Assembly (NCBI GenBank): GCA_024698145.1 | Contig: JAILRO010000061.1 | Span: forward strand, 1-64,000 | DNA from: Lachnospiraceae bacterium | Lineage (GTDB): Bacteria > Bacillota > Clostridia > Lachnospirales > Lachnospiraceae | Reading direction: 5' to 3' | Length of the DNA stretch: 64,000 nt | Part shown: positions 26,903-34,828 of the stretch, in pieces | Layout: every line of letters begins with the position of its first letter | How positions within the stretch are numbered: the first letter of the stretch is position 1 | The notes under the pieces: model-generated | Told to the model about the DNA's origin: nothing | Seen by the model: the letters and a program-made list of their open reading frames with translations, nothing else | The model's database searches: none | Program-made: the position numbers and the translations under genes

Positions 26903-27715
26903 TCAAACAATTTTCTTATAAGATATCGCACATGTCGGACACTTGCCCATGCACTCTCCGCAGTGCACGCATTCCCTATCGCCGACACTTTTTACATCCA
27001 TCAGACATTCATTAACACACGCGTCACAGCCCACGCATTTATCCTTGTCAACTCTAACACCGCAAAATGATACCTTGTAAAACAATGAATAAATTGCACC
27101 AAGCGGGCATACAAATCGACAGAAGCTTCGGAACACAAAAACTGCTGATATTATAATTATGACAAGCACAATTATCTTCCACATAAACAATGTTCCAACA
27201 AGAGTTCTAAGCTGTTCATTAGCCGTTACAAGCGGTATTCCACCTTCCAAAGTTCCGGCAGGGCAAATATATTTACAAAAGCCCGGTGCAAACTTTACAA
27301 GCGGTATCACAACTACAAACACCACAAGAATAACGTATTTTAAGTACGACAAAATACGGCTCCATTTACCCTTCTTAATCTTCTTAGTCGGAAGCTTATA
27401 TAACAACTCTTGAAAAAGACCAAACGGACATAAGAACCCGCACACTATTCGACCAAATATAACACCGAATAGTAGTAGCATGCCAAGTATATAATAATTG
27501 ATCTTGTACTTGGAAGATACCAGTGCGGATTGCAGACTTCCAAGCGGACACGAAAATGCTGCCCCCGGACAGGAATAACAATTAAGTCCAGGCACACATG
27601 CGCTCTTTGCTTTGCCCTGATAAATCTTTCCCTGTGCAAAGCCTTTGAAGTTGCAATTATACAACAATGCACAGACCAACTGAGTCAGTCTGCGCTTTTT
27701 TTCTTTTATCTTCAT
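26903..27715 (-). CDS. NapH/RdxA-type 4Fe-4S membrane protein
   Basis: 270 residues with about four membrane helices and many cysteines. Near the N-terminus are CVPGLNCYSCPGAAFSCPLGS and GRIVCGFLCPFGLFQELLY; later FCKYICPAGTLEGG and FCRFVCPLGAIY. The C-terminus has two ferredoxin-type clusters, CVGCDACVNECLMDV and CVHCGECMGKCP. Such proteins pass electrons through the membrane. It sits directly after a small CXXC peptide (4-base gap) and TlpA. That set points to an outside-facing thiol reduction system; the electron path is inference. Confidence 0.9.
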   Translation of the reverse strand: MKIKEKKRRLTQLVCALLYNCNFKGFAQGKIYQGKAKSACVPGLNCYSCPGAAFSCPLGSLQSALVSSKYKINYYILGMLLLFGVIFGRIVCGFLCPFGLFQELLYKLPTKKIKKGKWSRILSYLKYVILVVFVVVIPLVKFAPGFCKYICPAGTLEGGIPLVTANEQLRTLVGTLFMWKIIVLVIIIISAVFVFRSFCRFVCPLGAIYSLFYKVSFCGVRVDKDKCVGCDACVNECLMDVKSVGDRECVHCGECMGKCPTCAISYKKIV

Positions 27716-27719
27716 TTTC

Positions 27720-27881
27720 TCATCCTATCCCGATACATTCATAACATATGCGTATTGCCTTGTTCATAACAGCAATATAATCTCCGCCGTTTATCCCTAC
27801 AATGAGAAGACCAATTGAAACGGCAAGAATTGTCACGCGTGCAAAAACAATCTTTTTACAAGTAGTCTTTGAGCTGTTCAT
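27720..27881 (-). CDS. Small CXXC membrane protein (CD1871A-like, 53 aa)
   Basis: A 53-codon gene between tlpA and the 4Fe-4S protein, ribosome site GAGGTGG. It has one membrane helix (VTILAVSIGLLIVGI, about 16-30) and a C-terminal motif KAIRICYECIGIG, in which Cys46 and Cys49 form CXXC. Short proteins of this kind, named CD1871A family from Clostridioides difficile, occur between TlpA-like and NapH-like genes. The CXXC end probably exchanges electrons or disulfides with the neighbours; this is inference. It is short enough for length-filtered gene callers to miss. Confidence 0.85.
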   Translation of the reverse strand: MNSSKTTCKKIVFARVTILAVSIGLLIVGINGGDYIAVMNKAIRICYECIGIG

Positions 27882-27892
27882 GGCACCACCTC

Positions 27893-28492
27893 TTAATCTG
27901 CAAGTGCAGCATCAATGGCATCCTTGTAGGCACTGTATTGTTCTTCCATTCCCATTGAACCTACATAAATGTTCTTGACTTTTCCATCTTTTCCAACCAC
28001 TAATGTATATGGAATTCCCTGCGTAGGGTATTTGAAACTAACCGCTCCACTTTCGTCATAAGCAATAGGGAATGTGTATCCGTTCTCTTTCACAAAGCTA
28101 TCCACATCGCTTTTGGGCTCCATACAATTAACGCATACGATTTGAACATCATCACCATACTCTTTGTTCAACTTTTCAAATGCCGGCATTTCCTCCACGC
28201 ATGGGCCACACCATGTTGCCCACAAATTGATGAGAACAACTTTGCCGGAATTCTCCGAAAGAACAAACTTACTACCGTCAACAAGTTCTGCGGTAAAATC
28301 AGGTGCAGTATCACCTTCCGATAATTCACTGTAATTTCCGTTATTATCCACCGTCTCATCACGCGTGGTAATAATATCCTGACCTTCTACGTTCTCAAGA
28401 CCGGGCAACTCATCGCATCCTGTAAGACAAAATGCTGCCCCCAAAGTAAGTAACGCTACCGCCGAAAAAAACTTTGACCCAAATAACTTCAT
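27893..28492 (-). CDS. TlpA-like thioredoxin lipoprotein
   Basis: A 199-residue lipoprotein (LTGC, lipidated Cys26) with a thioredoxin fold. The active site is WCGPC (Cys95, Cys98) in NLWATWCGPCVEEMPAF, and the cis-Pro region is YPTQGIPYTLVV. It should act outside the membrane as a thiol reductase or peroxide-reducing redoxin. It is the first gene of tlpA, CXXC peptide, 4Fe-4S protein, dipeptidase. Ribosome site ATGGAGGTGC. Confidence 0.93.
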   Translation of the reverse strand: MKLFGSKFFSAVALLTLGAAFCLTGCDELPGLENVEGQDIITTRDETVDNNGNYSELSEGDTAPDFTAELVDGSKFVLSENSGKVVLINLWATWCGPCVEEMPAFEKLNKEYGDDVQIVCVNCMEPKSDVDSFVKENGYTFPIAYDESGAVSFKYPTQGIPYTLVVGKDGKVKNIYVGSMGMEEQYSAYKDAIDAALAD

Positions 28493-28512
28493 TCAAGCAC
28501 CTCCATTTTAAC

Positions 28513-28611
28513 TTATTTACATTTCGCAACTTTAGCATATATAGACTGGAATTTGCAAGGCGTAAATGCGATAATTCCACCAAATATAATCAATTTACTC
28601 AATCGTCTCAT
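28513..28611 (-). CDS. Possible 32-aa leader peptide upstream of tlpA
   Basis: A 32-codon frame with a good ribosome site (GGAGGG) and a hydrophobic core ending TPCKF. It ends 20 bases before tlpA. A candidate tlpA promoter lies inside it, which argues against a real gene. Coding status is uncertain. Confidence 0.25.
   Translation of the reverse strand: MRRLSKLIIFGGIIAFTPCKFQSIYAKVAKCK
28529..28558 (-). promoter_or_regulatory. Candidate promoter of the tlpA operon
   Basis: TTGCAA (28553-28558), an 18-base spacer ending TGC, and TAAAGT (28529-28534), giving an extended -10 TGCTAAAGT about 37 bases before the tlpA start. Confidence 0.5.
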
Positions 28612-28655
28612 ATGCCTTTCCCTCCAACTTAATTATAAAAAACTATAGTTGAAAT

Positions 28656-30257
28656 CTAACTTCTCTTCTTCGCAAGTGCCATAACTCTCAAATAACAAAG
28701 ACTCGAAAGTCCCGCTGCTATAAAAGTCATAATTATTGTTAATAATTTATGGTCTATTTTCATTCCAAGAAATACGACAAGCACAACCAATCCCATAACA
28801 ACAAACATGTTAGGGAACATGTAGATTGCGACAGCTGCGCCTTGCTTGATAACCTCAACCTCATTCTCCCAGTCAAGACGCATATGTTTCACACCACACA
28901 CGCATCCCCACGTTGTAGAGAACGCACAAAGTGCGACTCCAAGCACGAGATAGAAAATCGTGTTAACTACCGGCACCTTTGCAGATATCGAAAGGCACAA
29001 AATACCAAACGACATAAACGGAACTGTAAGGTACATATTAAAGAGCATCTTACCCTGATAAATTGTCTTATTCTCTAACGGAAGACTCTGCATAATCCAG
29101 TAATTCTTACCTTCAAGCGAAGGTGTAAATGCTGTCGTTGACACCATACCAATCATGAAGTAAACGACAAAAGGAATTGCAGGCTGTATTATTGACGCAT
29201 CAAAAGGTGCTCCCTGTGTTACAACCTTTACTATCTTATCAAAACCGACAACAAGAGTAACGACACCAAGTATTACCGCCAACACCTCACCCATACAACC
29301 GTTGGTCATGTAAATTGTCGAGCCCGTCATTCTCTTAAACTCTTTAAATGCAATCGCATTTAACACGCTATGTTTCTTTTGCGCGGTCATTTTGTAATCC
29401 TTAGATGCCACATGAGACTTAAGTGCTGAATTAATCTGTCTGTATGACTTGCCTACAACATAGAACACACACGAAAATAGCAGGATGCTAAAGCCGACAA
29501 GTTGAAGCATATCCGATAAAACAAGCTTTGTTACCGCACCTGAAAACCATGCAGCCGGCAGATAAACCTGCGCCGCACTATCCGTTGCCACAGACACAGT
29601 CTTTAGTATGTCATCAACCTTATCCGATTTAACAACTGCATCTATTATGTAGCGAAGAGAGAAACAGAAAATGACAAACACAAACGAGAATATTGTTTGT
29701 ATAAGGTTAGTTTTCCTAAATCCCGCACTAATCTTCGCAATTATAAAACCGACAAGAGAGGCAAGCAACATCGGAATTACAGGAATGAATAACGACATTA
29801 CAATCCACACCGGATACACAAGCACGGAAGGTCTCTTATAGTAACCGTAACCAATTAACATCGCTAATGAAATGCTTATATACCAGCCAAGACTCTTGAT
29901 ATACATATACGCAAACTTACATCCCGCAACGGTTCTTGCCTCAAACGGAAGCGACATCAACATATCATATTCCTTGAAGTTAAATAGATATCCGTTTGTC
30001 TTAAAGAATGTAAACAGAAACGACATTGCACTGATTATAAACGCACACATCACAGGCGTTGCGTCAATAATTCCGAGTTTCCCGTAGCCGATACACATTG
30101 ACAGGCTGTAGCCCATAAGCATCGCATATAGAATAATTATGCCGATAAAGCCTGCCACCACTTTTTTCTTCTTCTTTTTATCTGTTGTGTATCTGTAAAT
30201 ATTAACAAGACTTGTAGACTTAAGCATAGTCCTAAGAAGGATAATATTACTCTTCAT
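28656..30257 (-). CDS. ABC-2-type exporter permease
   Basis: A 533-residue integral membrane protein with about 12-14 hydrophobic helices and no soluble domain, of the kind encoded next to YtrB/BcrA-like ATPases. A notable segment is FTPSLEGKNYWIMQSLPLE, a motif common in large permeases of this group. The start overlaps the ATPase gene by 11 bases and has TGGAGGTGG. The substrate is unknown; GntR/ABC sets like this often respond to cell-wall-active compounds. Confidence 0.85.
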   Translation of the reverse strand: MKSNIILLRTMLKSTSLVNIYRYTTDKKKKKKVVAGFIGIIILYAMLMGYSLSMCIGYGKLGIIDATPVMCAFIISAMSFLFTFFKTNGYLFNFKEYDMLMSLPFEARTVAGCKFAYMYIKSLGWYISISLAMLIGYGYYKRPSVLVYPVWIVMSLFIPVIPMLLASLVGFIIAKISAGFRKTNLIQTIFSFVFVIFCFSLRYIIDAVVKSDKVDDILKTVSVATDSAAQVYLPAAWFSGAVTKLVLSDMLQLVGFSILLFSCVFYVVGKSYRQINSALKSHVASKDYKMTAQKKHSVLNAIAFKEFKRMTGSTIYMTNGCMGEVLAVILGVVTLVVGFDKIVKVVTQGAPFDASIIQPAIPFVVYFMIGMVSTTAFTPSLEGKNYWIMQSLPLENKTIYQGKMLFNMYLTVPFMSFGILCLSISAKVPVVNTIFYLVLGVALCAFSTTWGCVCGVKHMRLDWENEVEVIKQGAAVAIYMFPNMFVVMGLVVLVVFLGMKIDHKLLTIIMTFIAAGLSSLCYLRVMALAKKRS

Positions 30258-30960
30258 TTGCCACCTCCAAGAAAGCCTCTTCCAATGATTGTCCTACAGT
30301 TAACTCCTCCATTGTGCCGGATGCGATAATCTTGCCCTTCTTGATAATTGCAACTTTGTTACACAACTTCTCGGCAACATCAAGCACGTGTGTCGAGAAG
30401 AAAATCGCTGTACCTTGCTTACACATTTCATGCATTATTTCTTTAAGTGTAAATGTTGCCTTAGGGTCAAGTCCTACAAACGGCTCATCAAGGACAAGAA
30501 GTTTCGGATTATGAATAAGTGCTGAAATGATTGCAACCTTCTGTTTCATACCATGTGAGTACGAACTTATAAGGTCTCCCAAAGAATCTGTTATCTCAAA
30601 CGTGTCCGCATATTTTTTGATACGTTCCTCTCTGTCCTTTGCACTGATATCAAAAACATCTGCCACAAAGTTAAGATACTGAATACCTGTTAAGTTCTCA
30701 TAAAGATCCGGATTGTCAGGAATGTATGCAGTAATCTTTTTGCACTCTAACGGCTCATCCTTAACAGAGTGACCGTCTATGTATATCTCACCTTCGGTAA
30801 AATCAAGCACTCCCACAACCGCACGAATTGTTGTTGATTTACCCGCGCCGTTGTGACCGATAAAGCCGTAAATATCTCCGCTCTCTACTGTAAGTGTCAC
30901 GTCATCTGCTGCTTTCTTGCCCTCCGCATACGATTTTGAATAATTTTTAATCTCTAACAT
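30247..30960 (-). CDS. ABC transporter ATP-binding protein
   Basis: About 237 residues. Walker A GHNGAGKSTTIRAVVG, signature SYSHGMKQKVAIISAL and Walker B LLVLDEPFVGLDPKA are intact. The signature reads SHGMK, a common variant in the antibiotic and lipid export group. Start at ATG 30960 with GGGAGGATAT; a TTG five codons upstream was rejected. It pairs with the permease downstream and the membrane protein upstream. Confidence 0.92.
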   Translation of the reverse strand: MLEIKNYSKSYAEGKKAADDVTLTVESGDIYGFIGHNGAGKSTTIRAVVGVLDFTEGEIYIDGHSVKDEPLECKKITAYIPDNPDLYENLTGIQYLNFVADVFDISAKDREERIKKYADTFEITDSLGDLISSYSHGMKQKVAIISALIHNPKLLVLDEPFVGLDPKATFTLKEIMHEMCKQGTAIFFSTHVLDVAEKLCNKVAIIKKGKIIASGTMEELTVGQSLEEAFLEVANEE

Positions 30961-30975
30961 TTTATATCCTCCCAA

Positions 30976-32376
30976 TTATTTTATTTCCTCATATGTTTTT
31001 CTTGTTTCTTTATTGGTCTTATCATTTATAAAATAAGTTGTCTTGTCGGTTTTAATTCTTATGTAACTATCCACCTTGCCATTCATAAATAGTTTTGCAT
31101 CATTTTCTCCCTCAACACCAAACTTACCTTTCAAAACATTATCGCTTTCCACACCTGCAATTTTTATTGGTTTAAAATCGCCCTTATTTTCCACGTAAGT
31201 TACTTCCTTAATGTCCTCAAGAGCAATGTTATATTCATCTCTTAATTGATGACATATTACATAACCGTTATCAACACGAAGTTCAAGCGGTGTAACCTCG
31301 ATAACACCGACATAGAACAGCATCACAAACGAAAAGACTATTGCCAAGACACAAAAAGCTGCAATAACTTTTCCGACAGGATGCGCCATGTTCACCGTAG
31401 AACCGATACCGGTTCTTTTCTCAACATTAAGTCTTACATCTTTGGGATTATAATAAAACACGCCATATATCCAAAAATCGTCATCGTCCTCAGTAACTTT
31501 TTCCGACTCATAATGCTCATTTAAAAGCGATGTCTTTCTCGTCAACATGAACATAAGAAGTATCGTTGCCACAAGCCAAACCGTCGCACCAACAAGTACC
31601 GTTACCGGTGATAATCCCAAAACAATAGTAAAAACCATAAACAAGAGTAATGCTGTGTTTATCCATGTCATCAAAAGCCACATATCACTCCACAACTTTT
31701 TCTTAGCCCGGTTGTAATTGGCATTGACATCACTCTTTTGGGAAATCACTTCGTTTCGCATATTATCCATCATTATTGCAAGCACAACGAACAACACTCC
31801 CTGAAAGAAAAACACACCCGAAAGCACCGTTGCACCAAATGATCCCTGATATAAACCTTTGCCGACATCAACTAACTTAAGGTCATATAAAATCGAAAAC
31901 ACCAAGCATATCATGGAAACTCCGTTAGGTATTATGAAAGATAAAATGTTAAACGTATGCGACGCGCTGATACTCTTTAAATCGGCAGTCCTTACAGTTG
32001 AACCGGCCACTATTCCCAGCTCACGCTTTAGGCTTTTCATTTCGCCATTACCCTTAATATGTGGCAGCATTATAACAACACAAATAATCATTATAAATAC
32101 CGTAAATGAAATCATCATTGCACTTAAGTTTGGTATAAGCAAAAACGCCAGCGATATGATACATGAAGATATTAAAATCACCGTTGCAAGTTTTCTGTTT
32201 CCTTTAACGATTTCATCTACAAGCCCACTGTTGTCACCGTCCAAAAACTCTGACCTATTCCTCACACCAAAAATAGTTTTTTTCTTCTTCCAGTTTTTCG
32301 GATACATAACAAAGTACATTATTATCAAAAACGGAACGAAACACAAAAACATTATTAAACCAAGTATTTTATTCAT
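30976..32376 (-). CDS. Multi-pass DUF1648/DUF5808-type membrane protein
   Basis: About 466 residues, with roughly eight membrane helices. A central segment DDDFWIYGVFYYNPKDVRL followed by VEKRTGIGSTVNMAHPVGK matches the DUF5808 signature. The C-terminal ~110 residues after the last helix look like a bacterial PH-type beta domain (TPLELRVDNGYVICHQL). Start at 32376 with AAAGGGGATG. Lying between a GntR regulator and ABC genes, it may be an accessory or sensor part of the exporter. Confidence 0.75.
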   Translation of the reverse strand: MNKILGLIMFLCFVPFLIIMYFVMYPKNWKKKKTIFGVRNRSEFLDGDNSGLVDEIVKGNRKLATVILISSCIISLAFLLIPNLSAMMISFTVFIMIICVVIMLPHIKGNGEMKSLKRELGIVAGSTVRTADLKSISASHTFNILSFIIPNGVSMICLVFSILYDLKLVDVGKGLYQGSFGATVLSGVFFFQGVLFVVLAIMMDNMRNEVISQKSDVNANYNRAKKKLWSDMWLLMTWINTALLLFMVFTIVLGLSPVTVLVGATVWLVATILLMFMLTRKTSLLNEHYESEKVTEDDDDFWIYGVFYYNPKDVRLNVEKRTGIGSTVNMAHPVGKVIAAFCVLAIVFSFVMLFYVGVIEVTPLELRVDNGYVICHQLRDEYNIALEDIKEVTYVENKGDFKPIKIAGVESDNVLKGKFGVEGENDAKLFMNGKVDSYIRIKTDKTTYFINDKTNKETRKTYEEIK

Positions 32377-32390
32377 AATTTCATCCCCTT

Positions 32391-32750
32391 TCAATAGTAT
32401 TCGTCTATCATTTTCTTAAGTTCACTTTTGGAAACCCCGGATAGTCTGGCCTCTGAAACAATTCTTCTAAGTTCAGCCTTGTTATCCTCGCTTACTTCCC
32501 CGGACTGTTTGATTTCCTCACGAACTCTCGCACCGTTTTTCCTATCTGTTGTAATGTAACCTTCGTTCTTTAGAATCTGATACGTCTTGCTGACGGTCAT
32601 CGTATTGATCCCCATTTCCATCGCAAGAGCTCTGACAGTCGGAAGCTGTTCGCCGGGTTTTAGTTCTCCACCGGAAATACCCATTACAATCTGATTTCTA
32701 ATCTGCATATATATAGGTACATCAGAATAATCATCTACTTTAATAACCAT
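32391..32750 (-). CDS. GntR family regulator (YtrA-like)
   Basis: A 119-residue regulator with a GntR winged helix (QIVMGISGGELKPGEQLP, then GINTMTVSKTYQILKNEGY) and only a short helical tail, which is the YtrA subtype. These repress an adjacent ABC operon and are released under cell-envelope stress. It is the first gene of the unit, 14 bases before the membrane protein, so it probably controls its own operon. The operator was not identified. Confidence 0.92.
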   Translation of the reverse strand: MVIKVDDYSDVPIYMQIRNQIVMGISGGELKPGEQLPTVRALAMEMGINTMTVSKTYQILKNEGYITTDRKNGARVREEIKQSGEVSEDNKAELRRIVSEARLSGVSKSELKKMIDEYY

Positions 32751-32846
32751 TGCCGCTTCCTTTCTTAAACTGTATTAATATTTTATATTTTTTTCACTCT
32801 TAAGAGCACATACACCCATAATTATAGCAATTATCACCCTTGCTTA

Positions 32847-32912
32847 TAAAAAAACCAGCGTTGTATTATTTGTATTACTCCTTGTAATACAAATAATACA
32901 ACGCCGGTTTTC
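32847..32912 (-). terminator. Long terminator after degV
   Basis: On the minus strand a 27-bp stem with one mismatch (AAACCGGCGTTGTATT... pairing with ...AATACAACGCTGGTTT), a 5-base loop and a T7 tract, 18 bases after the degV stop. The stem is unusually long for an intrinsic terminator. Confidence 0.85.
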
Positions 32913-32929
32913 TTTTGTCAATAATATTT

Positions 32930-33781
32930 TTACTCGTTCATAAAGAACGCTACAGCTATAGCTCCCGGGCCTGCATATGTACCAATTGTTGCACCGACAG
33001 ATACAACCTTTAACTCATCAAGCTTACCCTCATAAATATCTTTACCATCACGTATATACTTTTGAAGCATATCATCAGAAAGACCGGTATAGCCAAAACA
33101 GATTGGCATTGAAAAATCAATTCCGCCCACCTTGTCTATCGTCTGGTTCAATATATTGTTACCATTTTTTGATCCGCGTGCTTTACCTATAACCTCCACA
33201 ACACCGTCAGTAATTGTAATAACAGGTTTAATCGACAATACATTACCTACAAATGCTGCTGTTGATGAAAGTCTTCCTCCGGCTTTGAGATACTCTAACG
33301 TATCAAATACGCTAAGCACCTTGGCTCTTGATTTAACATTTTCTATAGCCTCAGCAATTTCTGCGGCACTCTTGCCCTCATCACGTAAACGAACCGCATA
33401 CTCAACAAGAATATAGTAAGAAAGTGAAAACTGCCTTGTATCAACCAAATGAATCTTATCTTCGAAATCGCTTGAAGCAATTGTTGCACTTTGGAAGCAT
33501 CCCGACACTCCTGATGATAAAACAAGACATACAACCTCATCTCCCGCTTCGACCGCATTTTCAAATTCATCTATATATTCCGCAGGCGGAATCTGACTTG
33601 TTTTCGGAACAACATCCGTCTCTATAAGTCTTTCATAAAACTCTGTATTGGATAATGTTTTTCCGTCCTGATACTCATCATCGCCAAAGCGAACCTTTAA
33701 CGGAACAACGGTAATCCCCCATTCCTTTGCTGTTGCCTGACTCACATCACTCGCTGAATCTACAATAATTCTAACTGCCAT
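32930..33781 (-). CDS. DegV family fatty-acid-binding protein
   Basis: A 283-residue DegV/FakB-like protein. The N-terminus VRIIVDSASDVSQ, the segment TSQIPPAEYIDEFE, and LSSGVSGCFQSA fit the family, which presents bound fatty acids to the FakA kinase for phosphorylation. No FakA (DAK2) gene is in the window. It starts 9 bases after the DUF3021 gene, so it is probably in one transcript with the LytTR regulator. Confidence 0.92.
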   Translation of the reverse strand: MAVRIIVDSASDVSQATAKEWGITVVPLKVRFGDDEYQDGKTLSNTEFYERLIETDVVPKTSQIPPAEYIDEFENAVEAGDEVVCLVLSSGVSGCFQSATIASSDFEDKIHLVDTRQFSLSYYILVEYAVRLRDEGKSAAEIAEAIENVKSRAKVLSVFDTLEYLKAGGRLSSTAAFVGNVLSIKPVITITDGVVEVIGKARGSKNGNNILNQTIDKVGGIDFSMPICFGYTGLSDDMLQKYIRDGKDIYEGKLDELKVVSVGATIGTYAGPGAIAVAFFMNE

Positions 33782-33790
33782 TTCTTCTCC

Positions 33791-34282
33791 TCACATTTCA
33801 TCAATAGTTTCTTCTTTTTCCTTAAACAACTTAATATCTCTGTTAATCTGTCTGACTTCGCGTCTGAAAACAAGATACTGTAATAACCATATCATAATAT
33901 AGGCAAAAAGCATAGCCAAAAACTGTATTATATTTTGAATACTGTGGTACGGAGTCAACCATCCATTAAACAATCCAACAAATACATATACAAGCATTGT
34001 TACTCCAAAATGGATTGTTGTAGGCTTAAGTATCCCCCAAGCTTCAATCTCATAGACTACCGAACCGCCGTTACCCACAAGGCCCAAAAGTCCCCCGGTT
34101 AACAGTTCAAGCAAAAGTCTTGGAACAGTTCTACCAACATCGTTGCTTGCAAATTCATCTATATACGCCCCGGCATTACCAAGCATTATAGAATCCACAA
34201 GTATATTAATAATTATTGTTACAAGTACACCAAGCGAAAATCCGATTGCTGCTTTGTATACGAATCTATCTTTTATACTCAT
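33791..34282 (-). CDS. DUF3021 membrane protein (LytTR partner)
   Basis: About 163 residues with four membrane helices, the layout of DUF3021 proteins. The start was set at 34282 (MSIKDRFVYKAAIGF), where GAAAGGAG precedes the ATG. It follows a LytTR DNA-binding protein by 23 bases. In streptococci, pairs of a LytTR regulator and a membrane inhibitor (HdrRM, BrsRM) form LytTR regulatory systems in which the membrane protein holds the regulator in check; the same relation is inferred here. Confidence 0.82.
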   Translation of the reverse strand: MSIKDRFVYKAAIGFSLGVLVTIIINILVDSIMLGNAGAYIDEFASNDVGRTVPRLLLELLTGGLLGLVGNGGSVVYEIEAWGILKPTTIHFGVTMLVYVFVGLFNGWLTPYHSIQNIIQFLAMLFAYIMIWLLQYLVFRREVRQINRDIKLFKEKEETIDEM

Positions 34283-34305
34283 AATATGTCTCCTTTCATT
34301 CCTCG

Positions 34306-34773
34306 TCATATGCCATTCTTAAGTTTGTCTCTTAAAGACTTGACACATCTTCTAGCTACAAAGCTTCGTGTACCGTTATCAAACACAACACCAATATTGC
34401 CCTTGATACTGAAATCAAAACTATCTACTTTGTATAGGTTAACAATTTCTGATTGCGATATTCGGAAGAAACGTTCTGAATCAAGTTCTTCTTCAAATCT
34501 TGCCATCGTCCCCTTTACTGTATATGATTCTTTTTCAGTTTCAAGAATAACATTGCGTCCTTCAATCTTTATTCGATACACCTCTCGTTGAGAAATGAAT
34601 TTCAAATTATCATTGTCATACACCGGTATCGGTGGATACTTGTTCTTTGCCGCATTCTCAATCGAATAAATAATATTATCAATCTGTTCAGTATGTTTTT
34701 TTGTGTAGATATTGACGAACGTATCCTCATACTTATCGTCAACAATCACATTGACATCCATTATGTCTTTCAT
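34306..34773 (-). CDS. LytTR-domain DNA-binding regulator without receiver
   Basis: 155 residues. The first ~60 are a short helical region, then a LytTR domain (about 60-150: FISQREVYRIKIEGRNVILE, FFRISQSEIVNLYKVDSFDF, FVARRCVKSLRDKL). There is no phospho-acceptor domain, so activity is probably set by the DUF3021 partner rather than by a kinase. Ribosome site AGGAGAAG. The gene lies 55 bases after the 1077-residue adhesin. It is a candidate for the regulator of the paired 9-bp repeats before the two adhesin genes. Confidence 0.88.
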   Translation of the reverse strand: MKDIMDVNVIVDDKYEDTFVNIYTKKHTEQIDNIIYSIENAAKNKYPPIPVYDNDNLKFISQREVYRIKIEGRNVILETEKESYTVKGTMARFEEELDSERFFRISQSEIVNLYKVDSFDFSIKGNIGVVFDNGTRSFVARRCVKSLRDKLKNGI

Positions 34774-34828
34774 TGTACTTCTCCTGTTTAAATCGTAGTT
34801 TTTACGGTTAAACTAACACTGTACACAA

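Noticed and set aside
32847-32912. Long inverted repeat as a transposon end
   Set aside because: It is a single hairpin with T tract directly after degV and has no partner or transposase; a terminator explains it.
34774-34828. LytTR-type repeats before the LytTR-DUF3021 genes
   Set aside because: Only an inverted GTTTAA/TTAAAC and short ACCGTA were seen; no 9-bp pair at 21-base spacing.
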